From NCBI GenBank assembly GCA_000403475.2, contig KE159796.1:839736-903735 (forward strand): a DNA stretch of 64,000 nucleotides. Reading direction: 5' to 3'. Below, in pieces: positions 54,521 to 62,586 of the stretch (the first letter of the stretch is position 1; each line of letters starts with the position of its first letter). The position numbers and the translations under genes were made by a program. The notes under the pieces were generated by a model that had not been told where the DNA came from, searched no databases, and saw only the letters and a program-made list of their open reading frames with translations. The DNA is from Lachnospiraceae bacterium MD308. GTDB lineage: Bacteria; Bacillota; Clostridia; Lachnospirales; Lachnospiraceae.

Positions 54521-55088
54521 AATCAACAAAAAGTTGCAGAAAAAACTTGATAAAGAGCGCTACGAGCACACGCTTGGGGTAATGTATACCGCTTCAGCCC
54601 TGGCTATGTGCCACAACGCCAATATCGGGCAGGCATTGCTTGCAGGGCTCTTACATGATTGCGCAAAGTGCATTCCCAACGATAAAAAAATCCGGATGTG
54701 CCGCAAATACCATCTGGAAATTTCAGACGTAGAGCAAAAAAATCCAAGCCTGCTTCACGCAAAACTTGGCGCATACCTGGCAAAAAAGAAATATCATGTG
54801 GAAGATTACGAGGTGCTCGGCGCGATCAAAAGCCATACCACCGGAAAACCTGCGATGACTCTTTTAGAAAAAATCATCTATATCGCAGACTATATTGAAC
54901 CGGGAAGGGCTGAACTCCCCAACATGGCAGAAGTACGAAGGCTGGCTTTTACAGATATTAACGAATGTTTGTACCGGATGTTAGAAGATTCCCTCGTATA
55001 TTTGAAAAGCAGGAATCTTCCGGTTGATAAAATGACAGAAAAAACTTATCATTATTATAAAAAGAAATTGAGAGAGCAGGAGGGTTAA
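54501..55088 (+). CDS. yqeK: HD-domain Ap4A hydrolase YqeK
   Basis: The 195-residue HD phosphohydrolase has RYEHTLGVMYTASALA (first His), LLHDCAKCIP (HD pair), HAKLGAYLAKKKY and IIYIADYIEPGR. YqeK homologues hydrolyse diadenosine tetraphosphate symmetrically. The start lies inside nadD with AAAAGGAA upstream, so translation is coupled. It is followed by rsfS after one base. Confidence 0.94.
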   Translation: MDIRISKINKKLQKKLDKERYEHTLGVMYTASALAMCHNANIGQALLAGLLHDCAKCIPNDKKIRMCRKYHLEISDVEQKNPSLLHAKLGAYLAKKKYHVEDYEVLGAIKSHTTGKPAMTLLEKIIYIADYIEPGRAELPNMAEVRRLAFTDINECLYRMLEDSLVYLKSRNLPVDKMTEKTYHYYKKKLREQEG

Positions 55089-55089
55089 T

Positions 55090-55431
55090 ATGAATCAGGG
55101 AAAAGATATTGTCCGTATTATCTATGATGCCCTTACAGAAAAAAAGGGCGAGGAAATTAAAGTCGTCGACATTTCCGAAATCTCGGTTATGGCAGATTAT
55201 TTTGTTATTACAAACGGAAACAACAGCAGCCAGGTGGATGCTCTTGTAGAAAATGTTGAAGAGAAGATGCAAAAGGCAGGGATTCCTCTGAAACAGCGGG
55301 AGGGGCAGCGGAGCAGTACATGGGTGCTCTTAGATTACGGGGATGTAATCGTCCATATCTTTGACAAGGAAAACCGTTCATTCTACAATCTTGAACGTGT
55401 GTGGAATGACGGCAAAACAGTTATAATGTAA
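55090..55431 (+). CDS. rsfS: Ribosomal silencing factor RsfS
   Basis: A 113-residue RsfS/YqeL protein (ADYFVITNGNNSSQVDALVE; QREGQRSSTWVLLDYGDVIVH). It binds L14 and blocks 30S-50S joining under nutrient limitation. Last gene of the obgE unit; a bidirectional terminator follows. Confidence 0.95.
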   Translation: MNQGKDIVRIIYDALTEKKGEEIKVVDISEISVMADYFVITNGNNSSQVDALVENVEEKMQKAGIPLKQREGQRSSTWVLLDYGDVIVHIFDKENRSFYNLERVWNDGKTVIM

Positions 55432-55457
55432 ACAATTTGCTATATTACAATTTTATT

Positions 55458-55489
55458 AAGCCAGAATGATAATGAACACATTCTGGCTT
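55458..55489. terminator. Bidirectional terminator between rsfS and lexA
   Basis: AAGCCAGAATG (55458-55468) pairs perfectly with CATTCTGGCTT (55479-55489). It serves both convergent genes. Confidence 0.9.
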
Positions 55490-55515
55490 TTGTTATGCAT
55501 CAAAAAACAAACATC

Positions 55516-56133
55516 CTAATTCATAAAACGGAATACACCAATTACTTTGCCTAAAACAGTGCAGTCCGAAACGATAATAGGCTCCATCGTATCATTTTCC
55601 GGCTGAAGGCGGATGTTTTCTTCCTCCTTGTAAAATGTCTTGACAGTGGCGCCGTCCTCGATTAAAGCAACGACCATCTCTCCGTCACAGGTTGTTTCCC
55701 GTTCCTCCACAAGAACATAATCACCATCTAATATTCCGGCATTGATCATACTTTCTCCCTGCACCTTAAGCATAAAGGTCTGCTTGTTCGGCATATATTC
55801 CATAGGAATAGGGAAGTAGTTTTCTATATTCTGTTCCGCCAGAAGAGGCTCACCTGCAGCAACGCGCCCTACAATCGGAACATTCACCATCTCGCGTCGG
55901 ATGAAGTTAAAATTATCATCCAATATCTCAATGGCACGCGGTTTCGTGGGATCACGCCTGATATATCCATTCTTTTCCAGTGTCTCTAAATGGGAATGTA
56001 CCGAAGACGTAGACTTCAAATGCACCGCTTCACAAATATCCCTCACCGCAGGCGGGAACCCCCGCTCTAAAATCTGTGACTTAATATATTCCAATATCTC
56101 AAGCTGTTTTGCGCTAATCTTACCCTGTGCCAT
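55516..56133 (-). CDS. lexA: SOS repressor LexA
   Basis: A 205-residue repressor-protease with an N-terminal winged helix (AKQLEILEYIKSQILERGFP; KSTSSVHSHLETLEKNGYI). The Ala-Gly self-cleavage site is in VGRVAAGEPLLA, the catalytic Ser in VQGESMINAGI and the Lys in DGATVKTF. ATG 56133 has GGGAGG 8 bases upstream and gives the normal length; the frame extends to 56187 without support. Abutting SOS-box-like sites overlap and precede its -35. Confidence 0.96.
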   Translation of the reverse strand: MAQGKISAKQLEILEYIKSQILERGFPPAVRDICEAVHLKSTSSVHSHLETLEKNGYIRRDPTKPRAIEILDDNFNFIRREMVNVPIVGRVAAGEPLLAEQNIENYFPIPMEYMPNKQTFMLKVQGESMINAGILDGDYVLVEERETTCDGEMVVALIEDGATVKTFYKEEENIRLQPENDTMEPIIVSDCTVLGKVIGVFRFMN

Positions 56134-56182
56134 ACATAAATCCTCCCTTAATAATTTAACAAAAAGTGTTTTTGATAAATAT

Positions 56183-56211
56183 ATCATAACACAGCGCTAA
56201 AAGAAAAGCAA
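56183..56211 (-). promoter_or_regulatory. Promoter of lexA
   Basis: Minus strand: TTGCTT (56211-56206), 17-base spacer, TATGAT (56188-56183), extended TG one base before the -10. Confidence 0.8.
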
Positions 56212-56235
56212 ACAAATGTTTAGAAAATATGTTCG
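56209..56235. promoter_or_regulatory. Two abutting LexA (SOS) box-like sites
   Basis: In minus sense, CGAACATATTTTCT (56235-56222) and TAAACATTTGTTTG (56222-56209) match the Firmicute box CGAAC-N4-GTTCG at 8 and 7 of 10 positions. They share one base, and the second overlaps the lexA -35, as expected for autoregulation. Confidence 0.6.
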
Positions 56236-56265
56236 CAAACGCTGTTGTATTGCCCCAAAATATAC

Positions 56266-56285
56266 GTAGTATTAAATAGTACTAC
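56266..56285. promoter_or_regulatory. Perfect inverted repeat GTAGTA-N8-TACTAC
   Basis: GTAGTA (56266-56271), 8 bases, TACTAC (56280-56285), midway between the divergent lexA and recombinase promoters. A close relative occurs at 49874-49893. The binding protein is unknown. Confidence 0.45.
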
Positions 56286-56336
56286 TATATGTCTTATATT
56301 AATCTATACGTAAAATACCGATTTTTCCAAAAGATG

Positions 56337-56365
56337 TAGACAAAAAGACCAGGTTATGGTACAAT
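56337..56365 (+). promoter_or_regulatory. Promoter of the tyrosine recombinase gene
   Basis: TAGACA (56337-56342), 17-base spacer, TACAAT (56360-56365) with an extended TG one base before. Confidence 0.72.
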
Positions 56366-56402
56366 CAAGAATATTCTCAGATAAAAAGGAAGGGATTTAT
56401 AT

Positions 56403-57464
56403 ATGGCAAAGCCACGTACATATCACGAACAGACAAACATAGATTATACATTGCGGCTCAGGGATATTCTCAGGACACTGCCGCCTTTTACACATGATTT
56501 TTTTCGGGCTATTGAGCCTACATCATCGATAAGAACCAGGATGAATTATGCGTATGACATACGTGTATTTTATCATTATCTGATGGAGAACAATCCAGTC
56601 TACAGCCGATATGCGATCCAGCAATTTACGGTGGCGGATTTAGAGCGTATAGAACCTGTAGACCTCGAGGAATATATGGAATATTTAAAAATCTACAAAC
56701 GCGAGGATGATGAAACGATGGTGAACGGCGAAAAAGGACTTGCAAGAAAGATGTCCGCACTGCGGACGTTCTACGGATATTATTACAAGCGGCAGATGAT
56801 TTCAAGCAATCCGACTCTCCTTGTAGAGATGCCTAAGATACATGAGAAAGCGATCATACGGCTGGATGCAGATGAAGTTGCCATGCTTTTGGACTTTGTC
56901 GAGTCTGCCGGTGATAAACTCACCGGCCAGGCTCTTACTTATTATAAAAAGACCAAGTCCAGAGACCTTGCAATTCTCACCTTGCTTTTAGGGACGGGCA
57001 TCCGTGTCTCCGAATGTGTCGGATTGGATCTGAACAACGTAGATTTTAAAAATAATGGAATTATGGTGACACGCAAGGGCGGAAACCAGATGGTTGTTTA
57101 TTTCGGCGATGAGGTCGCCCAGGCACTCCGACAGTATATTGAGGGAGACCGGAAGGCTGCCACTCCCCTCTCCGGCCATGAGAATGCACTTTTTTTGTCA
57201 ACGCAGAGACGACGCATGGGCGTGCAGGCCGTTGAAAATATGGTTAAAAAATATGCAAAGCAAGTGACTCCCAACAAAAAAATCACGCCCCACAAATTGC
57301 GGAGCACCTACGGCACCTCTCTTTACAAGGAAACGGGTGATATTTACCTTGTGGCCGATGTGCTTGGACATAAGGACGTAAACACAACCAAGAAGCATTA
57401 CGCGGCGATTGACGAAGACAGACGGCGCATGGCGGCATCCGCTGTAAAGCTCAGGGAACCATAA
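56403..57464 (+). CDS. Tyrosine recombinase, XerS-like
   Basis: The 353-residue recombinase has an N-terminal SAM-like core-binding domain and a catalytic domain with all expected residues: Arg in TGIRVSECVGLDL, Lys in TRKGGNQ, HKLRSTYG, then LGHKDVNTTKKHY with His and the Tyr nucleophile. The length, the KSRDLAILTLLLGTGIR stretch and the AVENMVKKYAK...TPHKLR order recall streptococcal XerS (about 356 residues) more than XerC/XerD of about 300. No attachment sites or phage genes are nearby. A role in chromosome dimer resolution is therefore plausible, but which system is used cannot be told here. Confidence 0.82.
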   Translation: MAKPRTYHEQTNIDYTLRLRDILRTLPPFTHDFFRAIEPTSSIRTRMNYAYDIRVFYHYLMENNPVYSRYAIQQFTVADLERIEPVDLEEYMEYLKIYKREDDETMVNGEKGLARKMSALRTFYGYYYKRQMISSNPTLLVEMPKIHEKAIIRLDADEVAMLLDFVESAGDKLTGQALTYYKKTKSRDLAILTLLLGTGIRVSECVGLDLNNVDFKNNGIMVTRKGGNQMVVYFGDEVAQALRQYIEGDRKAATPLSGHENALFLSTQRRRMGVQAVENMVKKYAKQVTPNKKITPHKLRSTYGTSLYKETGDIYLVADVLGHKDVNTTKKHYAAIDEDRRRMAASAVKLREP

Positions 57465-57505
57465 TCTAAGACAACGATATAATCAACAGAAAGGCGATAA
57501 AAATT

Positions 57506-58240
57506 ATGAAGTTACAGCAGCTTTTAAGTTATACACGGAAGGCCGTGGACGAATACCAGATGATTGAAGAAGGTGATCATATTGCAGTTGGGATTTCCGG
57601 CGGCAAGGACAGCCTGACTCTGCTATATGCTTTGCAGGGCCTCAGACGCTTTTACCCAAAGCGATTTGAACTAAGCGCAGTCACAGTAGACCTGGGATAC
57701 GAAAAATGTGATTTTTCACTTGTATCCGAATTGTGCAGGGAGCTTGAAGTTCCGTATCATATTGTAAAGACAGACATAGCCCGTCTCTTATTCGAGGAGC
57801 GCAAAGAAAGCAACCCATGCTCTCTTTGTGCGAAGATGCGAAAGGGAGCGCTGAACCAGGCAGTAAAAGAAATGGGATGTAATAAGGTTGCCTATGCCCA
57901 TCACAAGGATGATATTATTGAGACCATGCTTCTTAGCATGCTGTTTGAAGGACGCTTTTACTCTTTCTCACCAAGGACTTACTTAGACCGTATGGACTTG
58001 ACCGTCATTCGCCCGATGATGTTTGTGGACGAGTCAGATGTAATTGGTTTCCAGAATAAATATAACCTTCCCGTAGTAAAAAGCAGATGCCCTATAGATG
58101 GTTATACAAAACGGCAGTACGCAAAAGAACTTGTCCAGCAGTTAAACAAAGAGCATCACGGAGCCAAACAGCGCATGTTTACTGCTATCTTAAACGGCAA
58201 TATAAAAGGATGGCCAAAACGTTCGGTGCATGTAAGATAA
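57506..58240 (+). CDS. TtcA-like PP-loop tRNA thiolation protein
   Basis: A 244-residue N-type ATP pyrophosphatase with the PP-loop GISGGKDSLTLLYAL (about residue 30), CSLCAKMRKGALNQA (CxxC) and AHHKDDIIETML. The end carries KSRCPIDGYTKRQYA. The organisation fits TtcA, which makes 2-thiocytidine at position 32 of tRNA using an Fe-S cluster. Related PP-loop proteins thiolate other bases, so the exact target is inferred. Confidence 0.82.
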   Translation: MKLQQLLSYTRKAVDEYQMIEEGDHIAVGISGGKDSLTLLYALQGLRRFYPKRFELSAVTVDLGYEKCDFSLVSELCRELEVPYHIVKTDIARLLFEERKESNPCSLCAKMRKGALNQAVKEMGCNKVAYAHHKDDIIETMLLSMLFEGRFYSFSPRTYLDRMDLTVIRPMMFVDESDVIGFQNKYNLPVVKSRCPIDGYTKRQYAKELVQQLNKEHHGAKQRMFTAILNGNIKGWPKRSVHVR

Positions 58241-58290
58241 CGTCCCCTGCACTCGATAACATCCCGGCCATCATATATATTCTTTACTTT

Positions 58291-58941
58291 TTACAACTTA
58301 CGGTCAGTAACACTTTCCTTGAGATGTACAAGGCGTTCGATAAATTCGGCAGTTCCATCAATTCCGAGCATGGAGCTGCACACACTCACGTCATAGCTGT
58401 CAGACGCCCCCCATTTTTTATTACTATAGTAATTATAATAGCTTGCACGCTTCTTATCCGTCTTGATGATCAGCTCCTTCGCTTTCGCGTCTGTGAGGTC
58501 ATATATACGCGCAATACGGCGTATCCTGGTATTGATATCGGCATGTACGAAAAGCCGCAGCACATTGTCGTACTCTTCTAACGCATAATCCGCACATCTG
58601 CCGACCAGAATACAGGGCCCTTCATCCGCAATCTTTTTGATGGCATCAAACTGTGCCAGGAACACTTTATGATTAATGGGCATATCTGAGTAACTCCCCG
58701 CCGTATATCCCAGAGAATAAGTATCCATAACCAGGGAATACAAAAAGCTGTTCGTGGGCTTTTCATCATGGGTTTCAAATAATTCCTGACAAATACCACT
58801 CTCCTTAGCGGCGCGGTCAAGCATTTCCCGGTCATACAGTTTGATTCCCAGATCTTTTGCAACCTTTCTTCCAATCTCCCGTCCGGCACTTCCGAACTGC
58901 CGTCCAATTGTAATAATTGTTTTTGTCTTTGCTTCTGTCAT
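58291..58941 (-). CDS. Cytidylate kinase-like family protein
   Basis: A 216-residue P-loop protein starting with ITIGRQFGSAGREIGRKVAK. The P-loop GRQFGSAGREIG replaces the GPxGxGK[ST] form of true Cmk, and DREMLDRAAKESG follows. CVLVGRCADY-like and LRLFVHADINTRIRRIA segments place it in the cytidylate-kinase-like family common in Lachnospiraceae. The substrate is unproven. It is the last gene of the minus-strand unit. Confidence 0.83.
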   Translation of the reverse strand: MTEAKTKTIITIGRQFGSAGREIGRKVAKDLGIKLYDREMLDRAAKESGICQELFETHDEKPTNSFLYSLVMDTYSLGYTAGSYSDMPINHKVFLAQFDAIKKIADEGPCILVGRCADYALEEYDNVLRLFVHADINTRIRRIARIYDLTDAKAKELIIKTDKKRASYYNYYSNKKWGASDSYDVSVCSSMLGIDGTAEFIERLVHLKESVTDRKL

Positions 58942-59039
58942 AAACGTATCACGCTCCTTTTAATAGCTGATATGCAAATTCCGCATATAATATGTTATTA
59001 TATAACAATTTGTTTCAAAAGTACATATTTTTTGATTAT

Positions 59040-59951
59040 TTATTTTCTGAGCCTGTCTAACAGTCCCGTAAAATATTCCGGAAGAGGTGCATGAACCTCC
59101 ATATATTCACCGGTTCCCGGATGTATAAATCCAAGTGTGTCTGCATGGAGCGTCTGCCCGATGAGCTTTGGAAAAGGACATTTCTTTGGGCCATAGACCG
59201 TATCACCAAGCAAAGGATGGCCGATACTTGCCATATGAACGCGGATCTGATGGGTTCTTCCGGTTTCCAGCCTGCACTGTATATGGGTAAATGCTCCAAA
59301 ACGTTCTAACACACGGTAGTGGGTCAGCGCTTCTCTCCCATTTCTGGTCTGCGTACTCATCTTCTTCCGCTCTGTCGGATGCCGTCCGATCGGCGCGTCA
59401 ATACAACCGGTGTCTTCCTTCAGGATTCCGTGGACGATGGCCTCATACACTCTTTGGATTGAGTGTTCCTTCAATTGCGCAGAAAGAGATTGATGGGCGG
59501 TATCATTTTTACACACAACGAGAGAACCTGTTGTATCCATATCGATGCGGTGTACGATTCCGGGCCGCAGGCTTCCATTTATTCCAGACAGGTTGCCCTG
59601 ACAGTGATATAAAAGTGCATTCACCAGTGTTCCGGAATAATGGCCGGGCGCCGGATGGACAACCATCTGCTTCGGCTTGTTTATGATGATAATATCATTA
59701 TCTTCGTAAAGAATATCCAGCGGTATATCCTCAGCGGCGATATCCGGCTTTTCCGGCTCAGGAAAGCTAATAGAGACTGTATCACCCAAAATAAGCCTGT
59801 AACTTGCTTTTACAGGCTTGTCATTGACTTTTACGTATTGCTCTTTGATCAATTTTTGTAAAAAAGAACGAGAGCGGTCGGAAAGTTCATCTGAGAGAAA
59901 CTTGTCAATACGCTCCCCGGCTTCATCCTCCACAGTAATCAGTTCATCCAC
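59040..59951 (-). CDS. rluD: RluD-type 23S rRNA pseudouridine synthase
   Basis: A 303-residue protein with an N-terminal S4 domain (RIDKFLSDELSDRSRSFLQK) and RluA-family catalytic domain. The catalytic Asp is in HRIDMDTTGSLVVCKND, with LETGRTHQIRVHMASIGHPLLGD downstream. The start is GTG 59951 with AAGGTG 8 bases upstream; a nearby ATG is out of frame. It follows lspA as in Bacillus (ylyB). Confidence 0.94.
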   Translation of the reverse strand: MDELITVEDEAGERIDKFLSDELSDRSRSFLQKLIKEQYVKVNDKPVKASYRLILGDTVSISFPEPEKPDIAAEDIPLDILYEDNDIIIINKPKQMVVHPAPGHYSGTLVNALLYHCQGNLSGINGSLRPGIVHRIDMDTTGSLVVCKNDTAHQSLSAQLKEHSIQRVYEAIVHGILKEDTGCIDAPIGRHPTERKKMSTQTRNGREALTHYRVLERFGAFTHIQCRLETGRTHQIRVHMASIGHPLLGDTVYGPKKCPFPKLIGQTLHADTLGFIHPGTGEYMEVHAPLPEYFTGLLDRLRK

Positions 59952-59990
59952 GCTTTTTCACCTTCACTCTTTCTATATCCTAATCTCATC

Positions 59991-60524
59991 TTAATCTCCT
60001 TTGTTTCTTTTTCCGCGGTAAATCTGTTCAATCTCTTCTTCTTTATAATAGAAAAGCATTAAAACAGCCAGAAGCAAAGTAGCGACGGTTACATAGATAT
60101 CAGCCACGTTAAAAATCGGAAAATTGATCAGCTTAAAATACAAAAAATCAACAACATATTGCTGCATTACACGATCGATACAGTTCCCGGCCGCTCCCGC
60201 CATGATAAATACCGCACATCCGCGAAGGGGCAGATATCTTTTGCTCATAGGAACTCGTGTGTAAAACCATATGATCACAACACTGATGAATATCACACTG
60301 ATGATAAAAAAGAACTGCTGATTTTGGAAAAGGCCGAAAGCCGCACCTCTGTTCTCCAAATAGTGCAGTTCAAATACGCCCTCTGCAATCACGACAGGTT
60401 TTTGCCCTTTCAAATAGGCAGACGCCAGGTATTTCGTAATCTGATCTAACACAACGAAAACACCGGCCAGTATTACCGCTGCTATATAATGTCCAATCCG
60501 CTTTCTTTTATCTACAGATTTCAT
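59991..60524 (-). CDS. lspA: Lipoprotein signal peptidase
   Basis: A 177-residue membrane protein with four hydrophobic segments. The catalytic Asp residues are in AGAAGNCIDRV and FNVADIYVTV; LDQITKYL and ENRGAAFGLFQ are also family motifs. It cleaves prolipoprotein signal peptides before the lipidated Cys. Several lipoproteins in this window (33.1, 45.6 kb) would be substrates. Confidence 0.96.
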   Translation of the reverse strand: MKSVDKRKRIGHYIAAVILAGVFVVLDQITKYLASAYLKGQKPVVIAEGVFELHYLENRGAAFGLFQNQQFFFIISVIFISVVIIWFYTRVPMSKRYLPLRGCAVFIMAGAAGNCIDRVMQQYVVDFLYFKLINFPIFNVADIYVTVATLLLAVLMLFYYKEEEIEQIYRGKRNKGD

Positions 60525-60545
60525 ATTTGCAAATCCTCACTATTT

Positions 60546-61301
60546 TTATATATATTTCCGAACAGAGACAAAATACCGTCCTTTTTTCGTCTCGGATAAA
60601 ATACCTTCATAGGAAATTCTTCCAAGCCCCCGGACAGATATAAGATTCCCCTTCTCTAATCGATATCCGTTGCTGGTAATAAGCTTTCCGTTGACAAACA
60701 CTTTTCCTGCCGTTATATATGCCGTAAGCTTGCTTCTTGACATAGGAAAAGCCACAGACAGTACCGTATCAAGCCGCACAGACGGAACGGTTCCTTTAAG
60801 CTCTGCAAATGCAGGCGTGTATGAGATATCTTTTACATCCACCCGCTCACACTGCACAGCCGTATGCCGAATCCTTGTCAGATTACGAATGATATAATCA
60901 ACAATTTCTTCGCACAAAAAAATAACCGCATCCCCGTCTCTAACGATAATATCCCCGAATTTAGAGCGCTCAACTCCTAGATTCATCACAGAGCCAAGAT
61001 AATCCCGATGGGAAAGCTCTTCTGCAAATCGAGTATTTAAGGGGCGGATCACTACAGCCTGAATCGGGTATTCATATTCATACAAAAGAGCATCAGGTAG
61101 AAATGCTATCATCTGACGCTCTGCTAAATCATAGCCCCCAAAAGCTTCATATCTTGACGGAAACAGCTCTTTAGGCGTTGTATGTAGTATATGAAGTTCA
61201 TTCAGATTCAAAAAATCCGAAAAAGTCACTATATCTCTCTGAAAGGATTGATTTGACAAATCAATCAGGCGTTTTCTCATCATAAGTTCTTCTTTATTCA
61301 T
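60546..61301 (-). CDS. ylmH: YlmH-type S4 RNA-binding protein
   Basis: A 251-residue protein with an N-terminal YlmH domain (VTFSDFLNLNELHIL; YPIQAVVIRPLNTRFAEELS) and C-terminal S4 domain (RLDTVLSVAFPMSRSKLTAY, VNGKLITSNGYRLEKGNLIS). YlmH belongs to the division-gene neighbourhood and, in Bacillus, was linked to rescue of stalled large subunits. The gene lies between sepF and lspA. Confidence 0.93.
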   Translation of the reverse strand: MNKEELMMRKRLIDLSNQSFQRDIVTFSDFLNLNELHILHTTPKELFPSRYEAFGGYDLAERQMIAFLPDALLYEYEYPIQAVVIRPLNTRFAEELSHRDYLGSVMNLGVERSKFGDIIVRDGDAVIFLCEEIVDYIIRNLTRIRHTAVQCERVDVKDISYTPAFAELKGTVPSVRLDTVLSVAFPMSRSKLTAYITAGKVFVNGKLITSNGYRLEKGNLISVRGLGRISYEGILSETKKGRYFVSVRKYI

Positions 61302-61315
61302 AGACCTGAAAACCT

Positions 61316-61855
61316 CTAAAATCTTGAACGCATGGAAGAAGCGTCAAAAGAAGTATTCAATAGATCCTGCAGATCTCCGGATATATCTACATTTGTCGGA
61401 GTGACTAAGAAGATGTAATTGGAAATCTTCTGAAGGTTTCCGTCAATGGCATATGTAGCACCAGATGTAAAGTCAATAATCCTCTGAGCTACCTCCAGGT
61501 CTAATCCTTCAAGGTTCAATATCACTGTGCGGCCGCTGAGAAGTGTCTCGGTAATCTCACGTGAATCTTCTACAGAAGTCGGCTTTACAACACAGACCTC
61601 CATACTGACACTGTTCCTTCTTGCCGGCTGGCGCATCGGCGTTACTTTACTGCTTGTGCGTGAACTTCCTTTTGACCTTGGAGCAACCTCGAAAGTCTCC
61701 TCCTCTTCATCATCGTAAGATTTGTTTCTATTAAAAAATCCTTTTTTGGGCTTTTCTTCGTATTCGTCTTCGTATTCATCATCATAGAAATCATCGTAAT
61801 CATCATCTTCATCACTTAATTTCATGATGTCCAGGAACTTGTCTAATACTCCCAT
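61316..61855 (-). CDS. sepF: Cell division protein SepF
   Basis: A 179-residue FtsZ-associated membrane anchor. It has an N-terminal amphipathic helix (MGVLDKFLDIMKL), an acidic disordered linker with many Asp/Glu/Tyr residues (18-60), and the C-terminal SepF domain (SVEDSREITETLLSGRTVIL, NLEGLDLEVAQRIIDF). It tethers FtsZ to the membrane. It sits between yggS and ylmH as in Bacillus. Confidence 0.95.
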   Translation of the reverse strand: MGVLDKFLDIMKLSDEDDDYDDFYDDEYEDEYEEKPKKGFFNRNKSYDDEEEETFEVAPRSKGSSRTSSKVTPMRQPARRNSVSMEVCVVKPTSVEDSREITETLLSGRTVILNLEGLDLEVAQRIIDFTSGATYAIDGNLQKISNYIFLVTPTNVDISGDLQDLLNTSFDASSMRSRF

Positions 61856-61880
61856 ATTTTAAAACTCTCCTATCTTATGT

Positions 61881-62576
61881 TTATACATATGTATAATCAC
61901 GCTCGCCGAAGATTCCGGTTCCAACGCGAATTATCGTCGCACCCTCCTCTATGGCAACCTCGTAGTCATTGGTCATACCCATAGAAAGCAGACCCATATT
62001 AACATTATCAATGTTTTTGGCGGCAATGTCAACAGACAATTTGCGTAAACGGGCAAAAACGGCACGATTTTCTTCAGCATTTTCTACAAATGGGGCAATT
62101 GTCATAAGGCCGCGCACCTGAATATTGGAAAAATGCGAGATTCCATCTACCAAAGTTTCTAATTCCTCCGGCGGGACTCCGAATTTGCTGTCCTCCCCTG
62201 CAACATTGACTTCAATTAAAATATTGGCTGTCAGATTATGTTTTTTTGCCTCTCTGTCAATTGTCTCGGCAAGCCGCAGCGAATCCACGGAATGAATCAG
62301 ATCCACTTTATCAATAATATACTTTACCTTATTGCGCTGTAAATGTCCAATCATATGCCAGTGGATATCTTTTGGCAATATCTCGTATTTCTCAACAAGC
62401 TCCTGCACTTTATTCTCACCAAAAACCCGCACTCCTATATTATAGGCTTCCTGCAGTGTTTCCACAGGTTTTGTCTTACTCACCGCAATTAATGTGACGT
62501 CTTCCCGGTTGCGGCCGGAACGCTCACAGGAAGCGGTAATTTTGTCTTCTACCCTTTTTAAATTCTCTTTTAACAT
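61881..62576 (-). CDS. yggS: YggS family PLP homeostasis protein
   Basis: A 231-residue alanine-racemase-fold protein with PLP lysine in LIAVSKTKPVETL, FGENKVQELVEK, WHMIGHLQRNKVKYI and SMGMTNDYEVAIEEGATIIR. It controls pyridoxal phosphate levels and corresponds to ylmE of the Bacillus division cluster. ATG 62576 has AGGAG 6 bases upstream; the longer frame to 62600 is less likely. Confidence 0.94.
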   Translation of the reverse strand: MLKENLKRVEDKITASCERSGRNREDVTLIAVSKTKPVETLQEAYNIGVRVFGENKVQELVEKYEILPKDIHWHMIGHLQRNKVKYIIDKVDLIHSVDSLRLAETIDREAKKHNLTANILIEVNVAGEDSKFGVPPEELETLVDGISHFSNIQVRGLMTIAPFVENAEENRAVFARLRKLSVDIAAKNIDNVNMGLLSMGMTNDYEVAIEEGATIIRVGTGIFGERDYTYV

Positions 62577-62586
62577 ACTGAACTCC

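Noticed and set aside
56403-57464. Integrase of a mobile element
   Set aside because: No tRNA target, attachment repeats, phage or conjugation genes are nearby, and the neighbours are core genes.
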